This document shows, in pieces, positions 1 to 5,515 of a stretch of 5,515 nt of DNA. The stretch comes from Candidatus Margulisiibacteriota bacterium (GTDB taxonomy: Bacteria > Margulisbacteria > WOR-1 > XYC2-FULL-46-14 > JAHJBW01). The notes beneath the pieces were generated by a model. That model ran no database searches, was not told the DNA's origin, and saw only the letters and a program-made list of their open reading frames with translations. The stretch is taken from the NCBI GenBank assembly GCA_018813405.1, contig JAHJBW010000066.1, positions 1-5,515 of the forward strand, in the 5' to 3' direction. A program made the translations under genes and the position numbers. Each line of letters begins with the position of its first letter. Positions within the stretch are counted from its first letter, which is position 1.

Positions 1-1032
1 CAGTCTTCTGGCAAGTCCCCTTAAGCTGTCCTTTGATCGCACATAGTCTTTTAGAGAACTGATGGCGCTTACGAGATGTCCCTTTAGGCTGTTGTTGACC
101 ATGAAAAAACGGTAAAGATCCAGCTCATTTTTTGTCCAGAGATATTTATAAGATTCCCCACCCCTTAAAAGGTCGAATTTTTTCATGCCTCTTTTAAGAG
201 CTTCTTCAAGCAAATGAAAGACCAGCATTTTCCCCGGCGAAAACCACGAAAACTCCTTGTTAAAGGCAGGCGTATAGTAGTAATAGCATCCGTCCTGCGC
301 AAAACCAAAATGCATGGCAAGTACATCTTCCTTCAGTTTAAGGGTCGCGAATTCAAGCCGCTCGTCCCCTGCCATTCTCTTGTAAAAATCCCTTCTTTCA
401 TCATTGACAAAGCCGTCCCACCTGTCGGCCAGAAGCTCAAAAAACCTGCCGAGCAAAGGCTCAATGGCATCCCTTCCCCTTACAATCTCAAAATTTACCT
501 GGCCCGCATTGTAAAGCCTTTTCTTTTTCCTTCGCAGGTCGTAGCGCGTACTGCTGCCCAGCCCGGCCATGAAGTCTTCGATATCCCTTGCCCCCTTAAG
601 ATCGAGCCCTAGCGATCTGTCAACCTTCTTCATCATAGAACGCGCGGCCAAAAATGGCAGGTTTGGAGAGTCGCTCCGCAAGAATATCAAGTCAATATAG
701 TCCCAGGAGCTTTTATTTTCCTTTAGGACCTCGAACATCTTTAAGAGACAGTTCTCTCTGTCGAGTGACAATATCATGAAATCCAGATAATCCGAGCTTT
801 CATGCCCGATAAATTGAAGTTTTTTAAAGCGTTCCTTTTTTATCATAAAAGGAAAGATAGCACAAAGCTTTTGGTCCCTATAAAGAGTGATGATAAAAAG
901 CTGATCCGCTTTTCCAAACGAAAGGTACCAGTTAAAAAGCCACTCGTGGCTGGTAAAGATATCTGACTTTGGCCAAACACCTTTAAGCGCTTTAAATTCG
1001 TTAATATCGGTAATGATCTTGTGTTTTAGCAT
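1..1032 (-). CDS. CelD/BioF2-like acyltransferase (GNAT/FemAB fold), second of the pair, 3' end beyond window
   Basis: Translating the minus strand from the ATG at 1032 gives 344 codons with no stop up to base 1, so the gene is cut by the left edge. Alignment with the 370-residue paralogue suggests only a few C-terminal residues are missing. Conserved blocks in the same order are FTSHEW at 26-31, FPFMIKKERFKKLQFIG at 60-76, SSDYLDFMI at 79-87, STRYDLRRKKKR at 161-172, CYYYYTPAFNKEFSWFSPG at 249-267, and FDLLRGGESYKYLW at 286-299 with the family's G-x-x-x-YK signature. The middle third is poorly conserved with its neighbour, suggesting different substrates or partners. The start lies 2 nt after the upstream stop (TAACAATG). 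No clear Shine-Dalgarno is seen, so re-initiation by ribosomes leaving the upstream gene is likely. The function is presumed acyl transfer in surface-glycan assembly; the acyl donor and acceptor are unknown. Confidence 0.86.
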   Translation of the reverse strand, partial: MLKHKIITDINEFKALKGVWPKSDIFTSHEWLFNWYLSFGKADQLFIITLYRDQKLCAIFPFMIKKERFKKLQFIGHESSDYLDFMILSLDRENCLLKMFEVLKENKSSWDYIDLIFLRSDSPNLPFLAARSMMKKVDRSLGLDLKGARDIEDFMAGLGSSTRYDLRRKKKRLYNAGQVNFEIVRGRDAIEPLLGRFFELLADRWDGFVNDERRDFYKRMAGDERLEFATLKLKEDVLAMHFGFAQDGCYYYYTPAFNKEFSWFSPGKMLVFHLLEEALKRGMKKFDLLRGGESYKYLWTKNELDLYRFFMVNNSLKGHLVSAISSLKDYVRSKDSLRGLARRL

Positions 1033-1034
1033 TG

Positions 1035-2147
1035 TTAGTACTTTATCAGCTTATTTCTTAAGCGTTTGAGCCAATTGATCCTGGAGAGTCTCAAATATAT
1101 CCAGTTGAATACCCTGGAATAAACAGAGATAAGCTTTCCTTGAAAAGTCTCGTTAAAGATATGCGCCCTGTAAAGCTGGACGGAATTCTTTGCCCAGGAA
1201 TATTTGTATTCTTCTTCTCCCTTGATAAGGTCAAAGATATTGTCCCCTTTGGCATAGGCATTCTGGATAAGGCTTTTTATCAACAGATTGCCCGGCGAAT
1301 ACCTGCTGAACGCAGGATTGAATGACGGCAAATAGTAGTAATACCTGTCATTATATGTGTAGCAGAGCGCCGCGGAAACCAGCCTGAAATCATGCCACAT
1401 GCAGGTCAATTGGACCCATCCGTTTCCTGCCAGCTTTTTAGCCTGTGAAAGGTAGTATTCCGAGGTCTCGGGATCATCGAACTGGCTGCGGCCCTGTTTT
1501 TGGCCCCATCTTTTTTTATGGAGTTTGACCAGGCAATGGAGGTTGTTTTTAATACTCTCATAATCGGTAAAAGTGGCCGACCTGATAGCCCCTTCCTCCT
1601 GCAAGAGATTCAATGTGCGTTTCAGGTCATTCCTTCTTTTTTTGGGGAGGGTCGAACAAAACTCGTCCCAGTTCTTCCCCTGAGAAGGCAGGTCAACACA
1701 AATAGCCTTGACGAAGGGATTGAGCCTGTCACCAAGAGCCTCTTTCCAGAAGGGAAAGTTGGCAGATTCCTCTGAAAGGCCTTTGAACTCTATCCAATCA
1801 TACTTTCCAAAACCCAGAAAAACGATCTTTATCAGCAGGGAAAAGACATTCTCCGCGCTGGATGCTTCCACTATAAAATCGAGATAATCTGAAAGGTCAT
1901 CGGAGATGAACTGAAGTTTTCTGCCAACATCCTTTTTTATCATCATGGGGGCAATGCCGACAAGAGCATTATCCTTCTCTGCCACAACAATAAAAAGCTC
2001 GTTGTTCTTCCCGTAAAATTCCCACCATGATTCCACCCACTCATGGGTCAGGAAGATGGTATTGAACGAGCTTCGCTTCAAAAGATCGTTCCATTGTTCT
2101 TTTAAATTCTTAAAATCTTCAAAATTGCTTATTATTCTTGTTTGCAT
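1035..2147 (-). CDS. CelD/BioF2-like acyltransferase (GNAT/FemAB fold), first of a tandem pair
   Basis: 370-residue cytosolic protein of the type annotated as CelD/BcsL-family or BioF2-like acetyltransferase (Pfam Acetyltransf_6), related in fold to FemAB aminoacyl transferases. Visible features are FLTHEW at 32-37, VGIAPMMIKK at 63-72, LSDYLDFIV at 85-93, a basic RRNDLKR at 171-177, a tyrosine-rich segment at 269-286 (YYYYLPSFNPAFS then YSPG), and FDLIKGEEEYKYSW at 305-318. This last element is the family's characteristic FD-x-G-x-x-YK motif and supports the assignment strongly. No signal peptide or membrane helix is evident. In polysaccharide loci such proteins are thought to acylate sugar or peptide amines, but substrates are mostly unproven. 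It may act on the product of the upstream DegT-like enzyme (inference). The start is 3 nt after the upstream stop and lacks a good Shine-Dalgarno sequence, so translation may depend on coupling. A diverged paralogue follows after 2 nt. Confidence 0.87.
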   Translation of the reverse strand: MQTRIISNFEDFKNLKEQWNDLLKRSSFNTIFLTHEWVESWWEFYGKNNELFIVVAEKDNALVGIAPMMIKKDVGRKLQFISDDLSDYLDFIVEASSAENVFSLLIKIVFLGFGKYDWIEFKGLSEESANFPFWKEALGDRLNPFVKAICVDLPSQGKNWDEFCSTLPKKRRNDLKRTLNLLQEEGAIRSATFTDYESIKNNLHCLVKLHKKRWGQKQGRSQFDDPETSEYYLSQAKKLAGNGWVQLTCMWHDFRLVSAALCYTYNDRYYYYLPSFNPAFSRYSPGNLLIKSLIQNAYAKGDNIFDLIKGEEEYKYSWAKNSVQLYRAHIFNETFQGKLISVYSRVFNWIYLRLSRINWLKRLRNKLIKY

Positions 2148-2150
2148 ATA

Positions 2151-3116
2151 TTACACCGGAAAACAAACTAAATTTTTATACAACATCATTTGATCCGCAA
2201 ACTTATCCTGAACATCGAGAGGCAAGCTCGGCCAGGGATAGGTCCTGGTCCCCAGTTCAACACAGGTGTCCCTTATGTACTTTTCCCTGTCCCCATTTAC
2301 CCATACACAAAGAGACATCGGCACGACACCATCGGGCAAATCAGAAAAAATCGGTTTGGCTCGCTCCCTATCAATATTCTTTAAAAGTTGAGAATATCTT
2401 TCTCTTTTTTGCCGCGCGAGCCTGCCCAGCTCGGCCTTGTCATAAAGTTTAGCGGTTAAAAAAGAAATCTGTTTCATGTATTTATGGAAATTATTCTCTT
2501 CTTCAGGAGGGTCTTCTCTGTAGATTTTTTGACTGGGGACAGCAAGCTTGCCAAACATTATCTTGACCGCCCTCAGGAAAAATCTAATCTCATCATCAAT
2601 GGTCTTTTTATATATAAAAGGCTTGATCTTCTCGGCTAATTTTGTTGCGTCATTTATCAAAAGCGCCGCCCCATTTGGCACGGAAATTGTTTTTCGAAAA
2701 CTCAAAATGCCGATATCTCCTCGGGTTCCAAGTAATTGTCCGCTCTCCGCGCTCAAAAAACCATGAGCATTGTCTTCGATGCAAACCAGCTTCCTTTCAC
2801 GGCAGATCATCTTTATTTCATCCAGTTTTTGCGGAAAACCAAAATAGTTAACCACAAGTATCGCCCTGGTCCTGTCATCAATTTGTTGTTTGATCGAGGC
2901 AATGTTCGCATTTAGTTTTTCATCGATAAGATAGTATTTTACTTTTATGTCCAAGGCATTAAATGGCGAAAGGACGGAATTGCAAATATATGCCGGCAGA
3001 AGGACATTTTCCCCGGGCTTTATTGCCATTGCCTTTAGTGCAGCATAAAGGGCCAGTCTGCCATAGCTAAAGAAATATACCTCGCTGCTCTTGTTTTTAT
3101 ACGGAAAGTCTTTCAT
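2151..3116 (-). CDS. DegT/DnrJ/EryC1-like PLP-dependent sugar aminotransferase family protein, short C-terminus
   Basis: 321 residues resembling the DegT/DnrJ/EryC1/StrS aminotransferases, which add an amino group to keto-sugar nucleotides. Visible features are GRLALYAAL at 19-27 (the SGT-AL region), the PGENVLLPAYIC segment at 34-45, an ID-KLNANI stretch at 64-72, DRTRAILVVNYFG at 81-93, IEDNAHG at 113-119 with the probable PLP-contacting Asp115, and LSFRKTISVPNGAALL at 138-153. In classical members the PLP lysine sits five residues after the Ser of SFHxxK. Here the only nearby lysine is Lys142, three residues after Ser139. From memory, a polysaccharide-locus subfamily shares this S-x-RK pattern, so Lys142 may be the Schiff-base residue, but that is inference. 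The protein ends at CFPV, where family members usually read LPxH and continue for about 20 residues, so it looks C-terminally short. The next gene starts 3 nt downstream. It could be an aminotransferase or a non-transaminating relative. Confidence 0.82.
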   Translation of the reverse strand: MKDFPYKNKSSEVYFFSYGRLALYAALKAMAIKPGENVLLPAYICNSVLSPFNALDIKVKYYLIDEKLNANIASIKQQIDDRTRAILVVNYFGFPQKLDEIKMICRERKLVCIEDNAHGFLSAESGQLLGTRGDIGILSFRKTISVPNGAALLINDATKLAEKIKPFIYKKTIDDEIRFFLRAVKIMFGKLAVPSQKIYREDPPEEENNFHKYMKQISFLTAKLYDKAELGRLARQKRERYSQLLKNIDRERAKPIFSDLPDGVVPMSLCVWVNGDREKYIRDTCVELGTRTYPWPSLPLDVQDKFADQMMLYKNLVCFPV

Positions 3117-4026
3117 CTGTTTTTTTATTCCTCAAGAACCTTGCAAAATACTTATAGAAATTTATGATCACAGATGGATTGGTGCGCATTGCAATAAGCA
3201 GTCTATTAAGAGCTTGCCCCCTGTCATTCGATCGCGCGGAGTTTACAGCCGCGGCCAGATTAAGATAAGCTATCCTGTATGAAAAAAGAAAGGCATCCAC
3301 AAGGTTTTTCTCCCTGTATTCCTCCCAGTGTCCCTGAAGCACATTTATCTCGTGGTCGTACATCATGGTTTGACTGTTGGTAGAGAAATTATCCTCATGA
3401 AGCACATATTCACCCAAAACATCGTCTATAACCTTGAACCTGGCGCCAGTCTTTGCCATTTTCAGCCAAAGATCATAGTCTTCAACAAAATGTATCCTAC
3501 TGATATCCTCTGAAAAATAGCCAACCCTTTCTATAAGTTCTTTCTTAAAAGTGCTGGCCGAGGTTGAAAGGCAATTTTGCTTGAGGAATAGCTGACGATA
3601 AAAATCCGGGCTTACTGGACCGTAGGATGAGGTCTGGACAATAACGCCGTTTTTTCGCAGGGCTTCGTTATGGCAGACAAAATCGATCGAGGGGTCCTTT
3701 TCCAGCACTTCATTTATTCTTTCAAGCTTGTTGGGATACCAGATGTCATCCTGATCAAGAAGGGCCATGTATTCCCCCTCGGCATTGCGAATGGCAGTAT
3801 TTCTGGCTCCACCCAGTCCGCGGTTCTTCTGGCTTACTAATTTAATCTGAAGACCGCGATTGTCGCGAATATAATTGTTTACAATATCGGCAGAAGCATC
3901 TGGCGAGCCGTCATTGCAGACCACGACCTCGAGGTCCTTGAAGGTTTGTGCTTTGACGCAGTCAAGCGCCCGGGCGATGTATTTCTCGCCGTTATAAAGC
4001 GGGATAATTACCGAAAATTTAGGCAT
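3097..4026 (-). CDS. Family 2 glycosyltransferase (GT-A fold)
   Basis: 309 residues from the preferred start. Predicted to transfer a sugar from a nucleotide donor onto a growing surface glycan at the cytoplasmic face of the membrane. Visible GT2 signatures are FSVIIPLYNGEKYI at 4-17, VCNDGSPDAS at 36-45 (nucleotide-binding Asp and DGS), NRGLGGARN at 68-76, the DQDD metal-binding motif at 91-94 within LLDQDDIWYPNKLE, and VEDYDLWLKM at 181-190, which carries the probable catalytic-base ED pair. The YVLHEDNFS segment at 207-215 resembles the Y--H--N-S region common after the GT2 core. The C-terminal 70-80 residues are helical-looking and basic at the end, with no clear membrane span. An in-frame ATG at 4050 would add eight residues (MLRSGKKR). 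I chose 4026 because GT2 proteins typically begin just before this beta strand, and because the AAGGAG lies downstream of 4050. The gene overlaps the reductase by 8 nt and the DegT-like gene by 20 nt. Donor and acceptor are unknown. Confidence 0.9.
   Translation of the reverse strand: MPKFSVIIPLYNGEKYIARALDCVKAQTFKDLEVVVCNDGSPDASADIVNNYIRDNRGLQIKLVSQKNRGLGGARNTAIRNAEGEYMALLDQDDIWYPNKLERINEVLEKDPSIDFVCHNEALRKNGVIVQTSSYGPVSPDFYRQLFLKQNCLSTSASTFKKELIERVGYFSEDISRIHFVEDYDLWLKMAKTGARFKVIDDVLGEYVLHEDNFSTNSQTMMYDHEINVLQGHWEEYREKNLVDAFLFSYRIAYLNLAAAVNSARSNDRGQALNRLLIAMRTNPSVIINFYKYFARFLRNKKTDERLSV
3128..3133 (-). promoter_or_regulatory. Possible ribosome binding site of the DegT-like gene
   Basis: Minus-strand GAGGAA lies 11 nt before the ATG at 3116, inside the last codons of the glycosyltransferase. 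A purine-rich A tract fills the spacer. Translation is probably coupled to the upstream gene because the two reading frames overlap by 20 nt. Confidence 0.45.
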
Positions 4027-4873
4027 CCTTTTTTTGCCACTCCTTAACATATTCTGCCAGTGAGCTTTTCCATTCTTTCATGGGATTCATACCCTGCAGT
4101 TCAAGCTTAAAGTTTTTCATGCCCTCGGATTCTGCCCTGGGCGCCGGAAGAGGAAAAGCATCAGAAGAGACCGGTTCAAGCCTGACATCTTTATTCAGGT
4201 TCTTGACTATCTCTTGCGCTATCTCGTAACGGCTGACGCAGCCTGAATTCACCAGGTGATACAACCCAAAGTTGCCAGTCTTAATGACCTTTTTGATGCC
4301 AGCCACAAAATCCCGGGCAAAGGTGGGACTGCCAAACTTATCATTCACAATCTTGAGCTGATCTTTTGTCTGGCAAAGCTCAATTATTTTGCCAACAAAT
4401 TTTTTGTCTTTCTCTGGCCCGCCGCCTATCATCCAGCCAGCGCGGAAAATATAGTAGTCGGTCAAAAGGTCGCGGACAATGAATTCCCCTTCAAGCTTCG
4501 CTTTGCTGTAAACATTGGCAGGGTCGGGACAATCGAATTCCGTATGTATCTGTCCCTTTCTGCCGTTGAAGACGCCACCCGTACTAATGTAGACCATCTG
4601 CGCCTTGATCTCTTTGCAGGCCAGGGCAATGTTCTGCGTGCCAATGGTGTTGGTCCTGAAAGCGTGATCTATCTCTGTTTCACATTTGTCCACGTTAGTT
4701 TCAGCCGCCAGGTGGAGAACCAGGTCCGGCTTGTGCTTGAGAATTATGTTAAAGACCTTGCTTTTGTCGGTCACATCCATTTCGGGAAGATCGGTCAAAA
4801 CCAGTTCTTCGTCATCAAATATCTCTTTCACATAGGATCCCACCATACCGTTGGCGCCAGTTACTAATATCAT
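4019..4873 (-). CDS. RmlD-like NAD(P)-dependent sugar-nucleotide reductase (extended SDR)
   Basis: 284-residue short-chain dehydrogenase/reductase related to dTDP-4-dehydrorhamnose reductase (RmlD), of normal family length. Visible features are the nucleotide-binding TGANGMVG at 5-12, an HLAAETNVDKCE segment at 54-65 matching the RmlD HxAAxTxVDxxE pattern, catalytic-site Ser97-Thr98, the YSKAK motif with Tyr122 and Lys126, RAGW at 144-147, and GSPT at 181-184, which is typical of RmlD. Near the C-terminus LPAPRAESEG resembles the PxPRPxxS motif of this family. The usual STDYVFDG motif reads STGGVFNG here. Such enzymes reduce a 4-keto sugar nucleotide in the cytosol. No rmlA, rmlB or rmlC is in view, so rhamnose synthesis cannot be claimed, and another deoxy-sugar or an epimerase/dehydratase role is possible. 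The start overlaps the upstream stop by 4 nt and has a strong ribosome binding site. The end overlaps the glycosyltransferase start. Confidence 0.87.
   Translation of the reverse strand: MILVTGANGMVGSYVKEIFDDEELVLTDLPEMDVTDKSKVFNIILKHKPDLVLHLAAETNVDKCETEIDHAFRTNTIGTQNIALACKEIKAQMVYISTGGVFNGRKGQIHTEFDCPDPANVYSKAKLEGEFIVRDLLTDYYIFRAGWMIGGGPEKDKKFVGKIIELCQTKDQLKIVNDKFGSPTFARDFVAGIKKVIKTGNFGLYHLVNSGCVSRYEIAQEIVKNLNKDVRLEPVSSDAFPLPAPRAESEGMKNFKLELQGMNPMKEWKSSLAEYVKEWQKKDA
4040..4045 (-). promoter_or_regulatory. Shine-Dalgarno-like site deciding the glycosyltransferase start
   Basis: Minus-strand AAGGAG lies 13 nt before the ATG at 4026. The spacing is longer than ideal. The site falls inside the alternative, longer reading frame that would begin at 4050, so it cannot serve that start. 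This favours 4026. Confidence 0.45.
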
Positions 4874-5515
4874 ACCAATTCTCCTTGCTCTGCCCGATCT
4901 TTATACTTCGCTACCAGGGGATCTTCTGTCATTGCCTCTTCAACGACCTGAAGGTCCTCGCGGGTATCAACGCTATATGTCGTTTGGTCCGTTAAGACCA
5001 TGCGGACCCTGTAACCATGCTCCAGGACGCGTAGCATGTCAACAGACTCAACTATCTCCAAAGGCGTAGGCTCAAGCTGGTTGAACTTGATCAGAAAATC
5101 CCTGCGAAAAGGGATTACACAGACCTGCTTGAACATGGGAATATTTTTCGCTCCCTTTTTGCGTGAAGGGACGGGTTCGCGTGAAAAATAGAGGGCATTT
5201 CCCCTGCCATCCACCACAACCTTGACCTCGTTGGGATCTTCATGCTCTTCTTTTGTCAAAAGCGGCGCCATTAGATTTACAACTTCAATGGCAGGATCAT
5301 TTCTCATGGGTACAACGGAATCATCGATCATCTCAGGATATATCATAGGTTCATCGCCCTGGATCATTACCACCAGTTCCATCTTATGCCCCAAAGCCTG
5401 TTCGACCTTGAGCAGGCATTCCGCTGTTCTGTCCGTGCATCTTTCATGGGTGTCCGCCGTCATAACCGCCTTGCCACCTATCGAGGTGATGTAATCAAAT
5501 ATTTCCTTATCACAG
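4870..5515 (-). CDS. KdsB-like CMP-ulosonate cytidylyltransferase, 5' end cut by window edge
   Basis: Predicted cytosolic enzyme that activates a Kdo-like 2-keto sugar acid with CTP, giving the CMP-sugar and pyrophosphate. The frame stays open to the right edge, so the ATG at 5463 is an internal Met. The 17 codons before it continue the family alignment (an IGGKAVMT stretch matches the usual GG-AVMT). 214 residues are visible; KdsB is usually near 250, so roughly 40-50 N-terminal residues with the CTP-binding PAR motif are missing. Visible motifs, counted from the first whole codon, are CTDR (26-29), QGDEP (52-56, metal-binding Asp), DPN-VKVV (93-100), ALYFSREPVPSRKKG (107-121), RRDFL (137-141), MLRVLEHG (160-167) and SVDTREDL (181-188, second acidic site). 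Positions that are KHIGIY and EQLR in classical KdsB read KQVCVI and DMLR here, so the substrate may not be ordinary Kdo. The stop overlaps the next start as ATGA. The family is confident; the exact substrate is not. Confidence 0.88.
   Translation of the reverse strand, partial: CDKEIFDYITSIGGKAVMTADTHERCTDRTAECLLKVEQALGHKMELVVMIQGDEPMIYPEMIDDSVVPMRNDPAIEVVNLMAPLLTKEEHEDPNEVKVVVDGRGNALYFSREPVPSRKKGAKNIPMFKQVCVIPFRRDFLIKFNQLEPTPLEIVESVDMLRVLEHGYRVRMVLTDQTTYSVDTREDLQVVEEAMTEDPLVAKYKDRAEQGELV
4881..4886 (-). promoter_or_regulatory. Shine-Dalgarno site of the RmlD-like reductase gene
   Basis: Read on the minus strand this is AAGGAG, 7 nt before the ATG at 4873. It is the best ribosome binding site in the window. 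It lies inside the end of the cytidylyltransferase gene and, with the ATGA stop/start overlap, fixes the start of the reductase and suggests coupled translation. Confidence 0.75.

Noticed and set aside
214..612. 132-codon open frame on the plus strand at the left end
   Set aside because: It is antisense to the second acyltransferase, whose minus-strand frame is open over the whole 1032 bases and carries the family motifs.
2138..2452. Plus-strand open frame across the junction of the DegT-like and first acyltransferase genes
   Set aside because: It has no ribosome binding site or recognisable protein features, and both minus-strand genes are well supported there.
2608..2622. AT-rich tatatataaaag stretch as a possible promoter
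   Set aside because: It is inside the DegT-like coding region, with no paired -35 element and no gene start nearby in a sensible position.
4027..4050. Longer glycosyltransferase beginning at the ATG at 4050
   Set aside because: The extra eight residues precede the conserved GT2 first strand and add a basic stretch not expected in the family. The AAGGAG lies inside this extension and so favours 4026.
4256..4867. 203-codon open frame on the plus strand
   Set aside because: It lies entirely antisense to the RmlD-like reductase, which has clear family motifs. The translated product shows no recognisable domain.
5461..5463. ATG at 5463 as the real start of the cytidylyltransferase
   Set aside because: The frame continues upstream to the window edge with residues that match the family, and the N-terminal CTP-binding part would be missing from a protein starting here.
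1..5515. Terminators, RNA genes, CRISPR arrays, insertion sequences or long repeats
   Set aside because: Essentially every base is coding on the minus strand. I saw no hairpin with a U-tract between genes, no regularly spaced repeats, no inverted terminal repeats and no tRNA-like folds.

Overview
The window is a solid block of six genes, all on the minus strand, so transcription runs from the right edge to the left. Every base belongs to a gene except two gaps of 2 and 3 nt. In transcription order the genes are: a KdsB-like CMP-ulosonate cytidylyltransferase whose 5' end lies beyond the right edge; an RmlD-like short-chain dehydrogenase/reductase; a family 2 glycosyltransferase; a DegT/DnrJ/EryC1-like PLP enzyme; and two tandem paralogues of the CelD/BioF2-like acyltransferase type (GNAT/FemAB fold). 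The second paralogue is open at the left edge. It begins at 1032 and reads without a stop to base 1.

The layout is that of a single operon. The junctions are 4-nt (ATGA), 8-nt and 20-nt overlaps, followed by gaps of 3 and 2 nt. No promoter or terminator is visible or expected inside the window. The promoter should lie to the right and the end of the transcript to the left.

Together the genes look like the interior of a surface-polysaccharide locus (lipopolysaccharide, capsule or exopolysaccharide). A plausible division of labour, inferred from families and context, is as follows. The cytidylyltransferase activates a Kdo-like 2-keto sugar acid as its CMP derivative. The reductase and the DegT-type enzyme modify a nucleotide-sugar, with the latter possibly adding an amino group. 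The GT2 enzyme transfers a sugar. The two GNAT/FemAB-fold proteins may acylate an amino sugar or another polymer component. The actual sugar cannot be read from the sequence.

The organism is probably a Gram-negative-type bacterium of moderate GC content, because a CMP-Kdo-synthetase homologue is present and gene packing is very tight. I cannot name a taxon. No RNA genes, mobile elements, CRISPR arrays or convincing DNA repeats were seen. The most unusual points are divergent substrate-side motifs in the cytidylyltransferase, an apparently clipped C-terminus and atypical lysine context in the DegT-like protein, and the tandem diverged acyltransferase pair.
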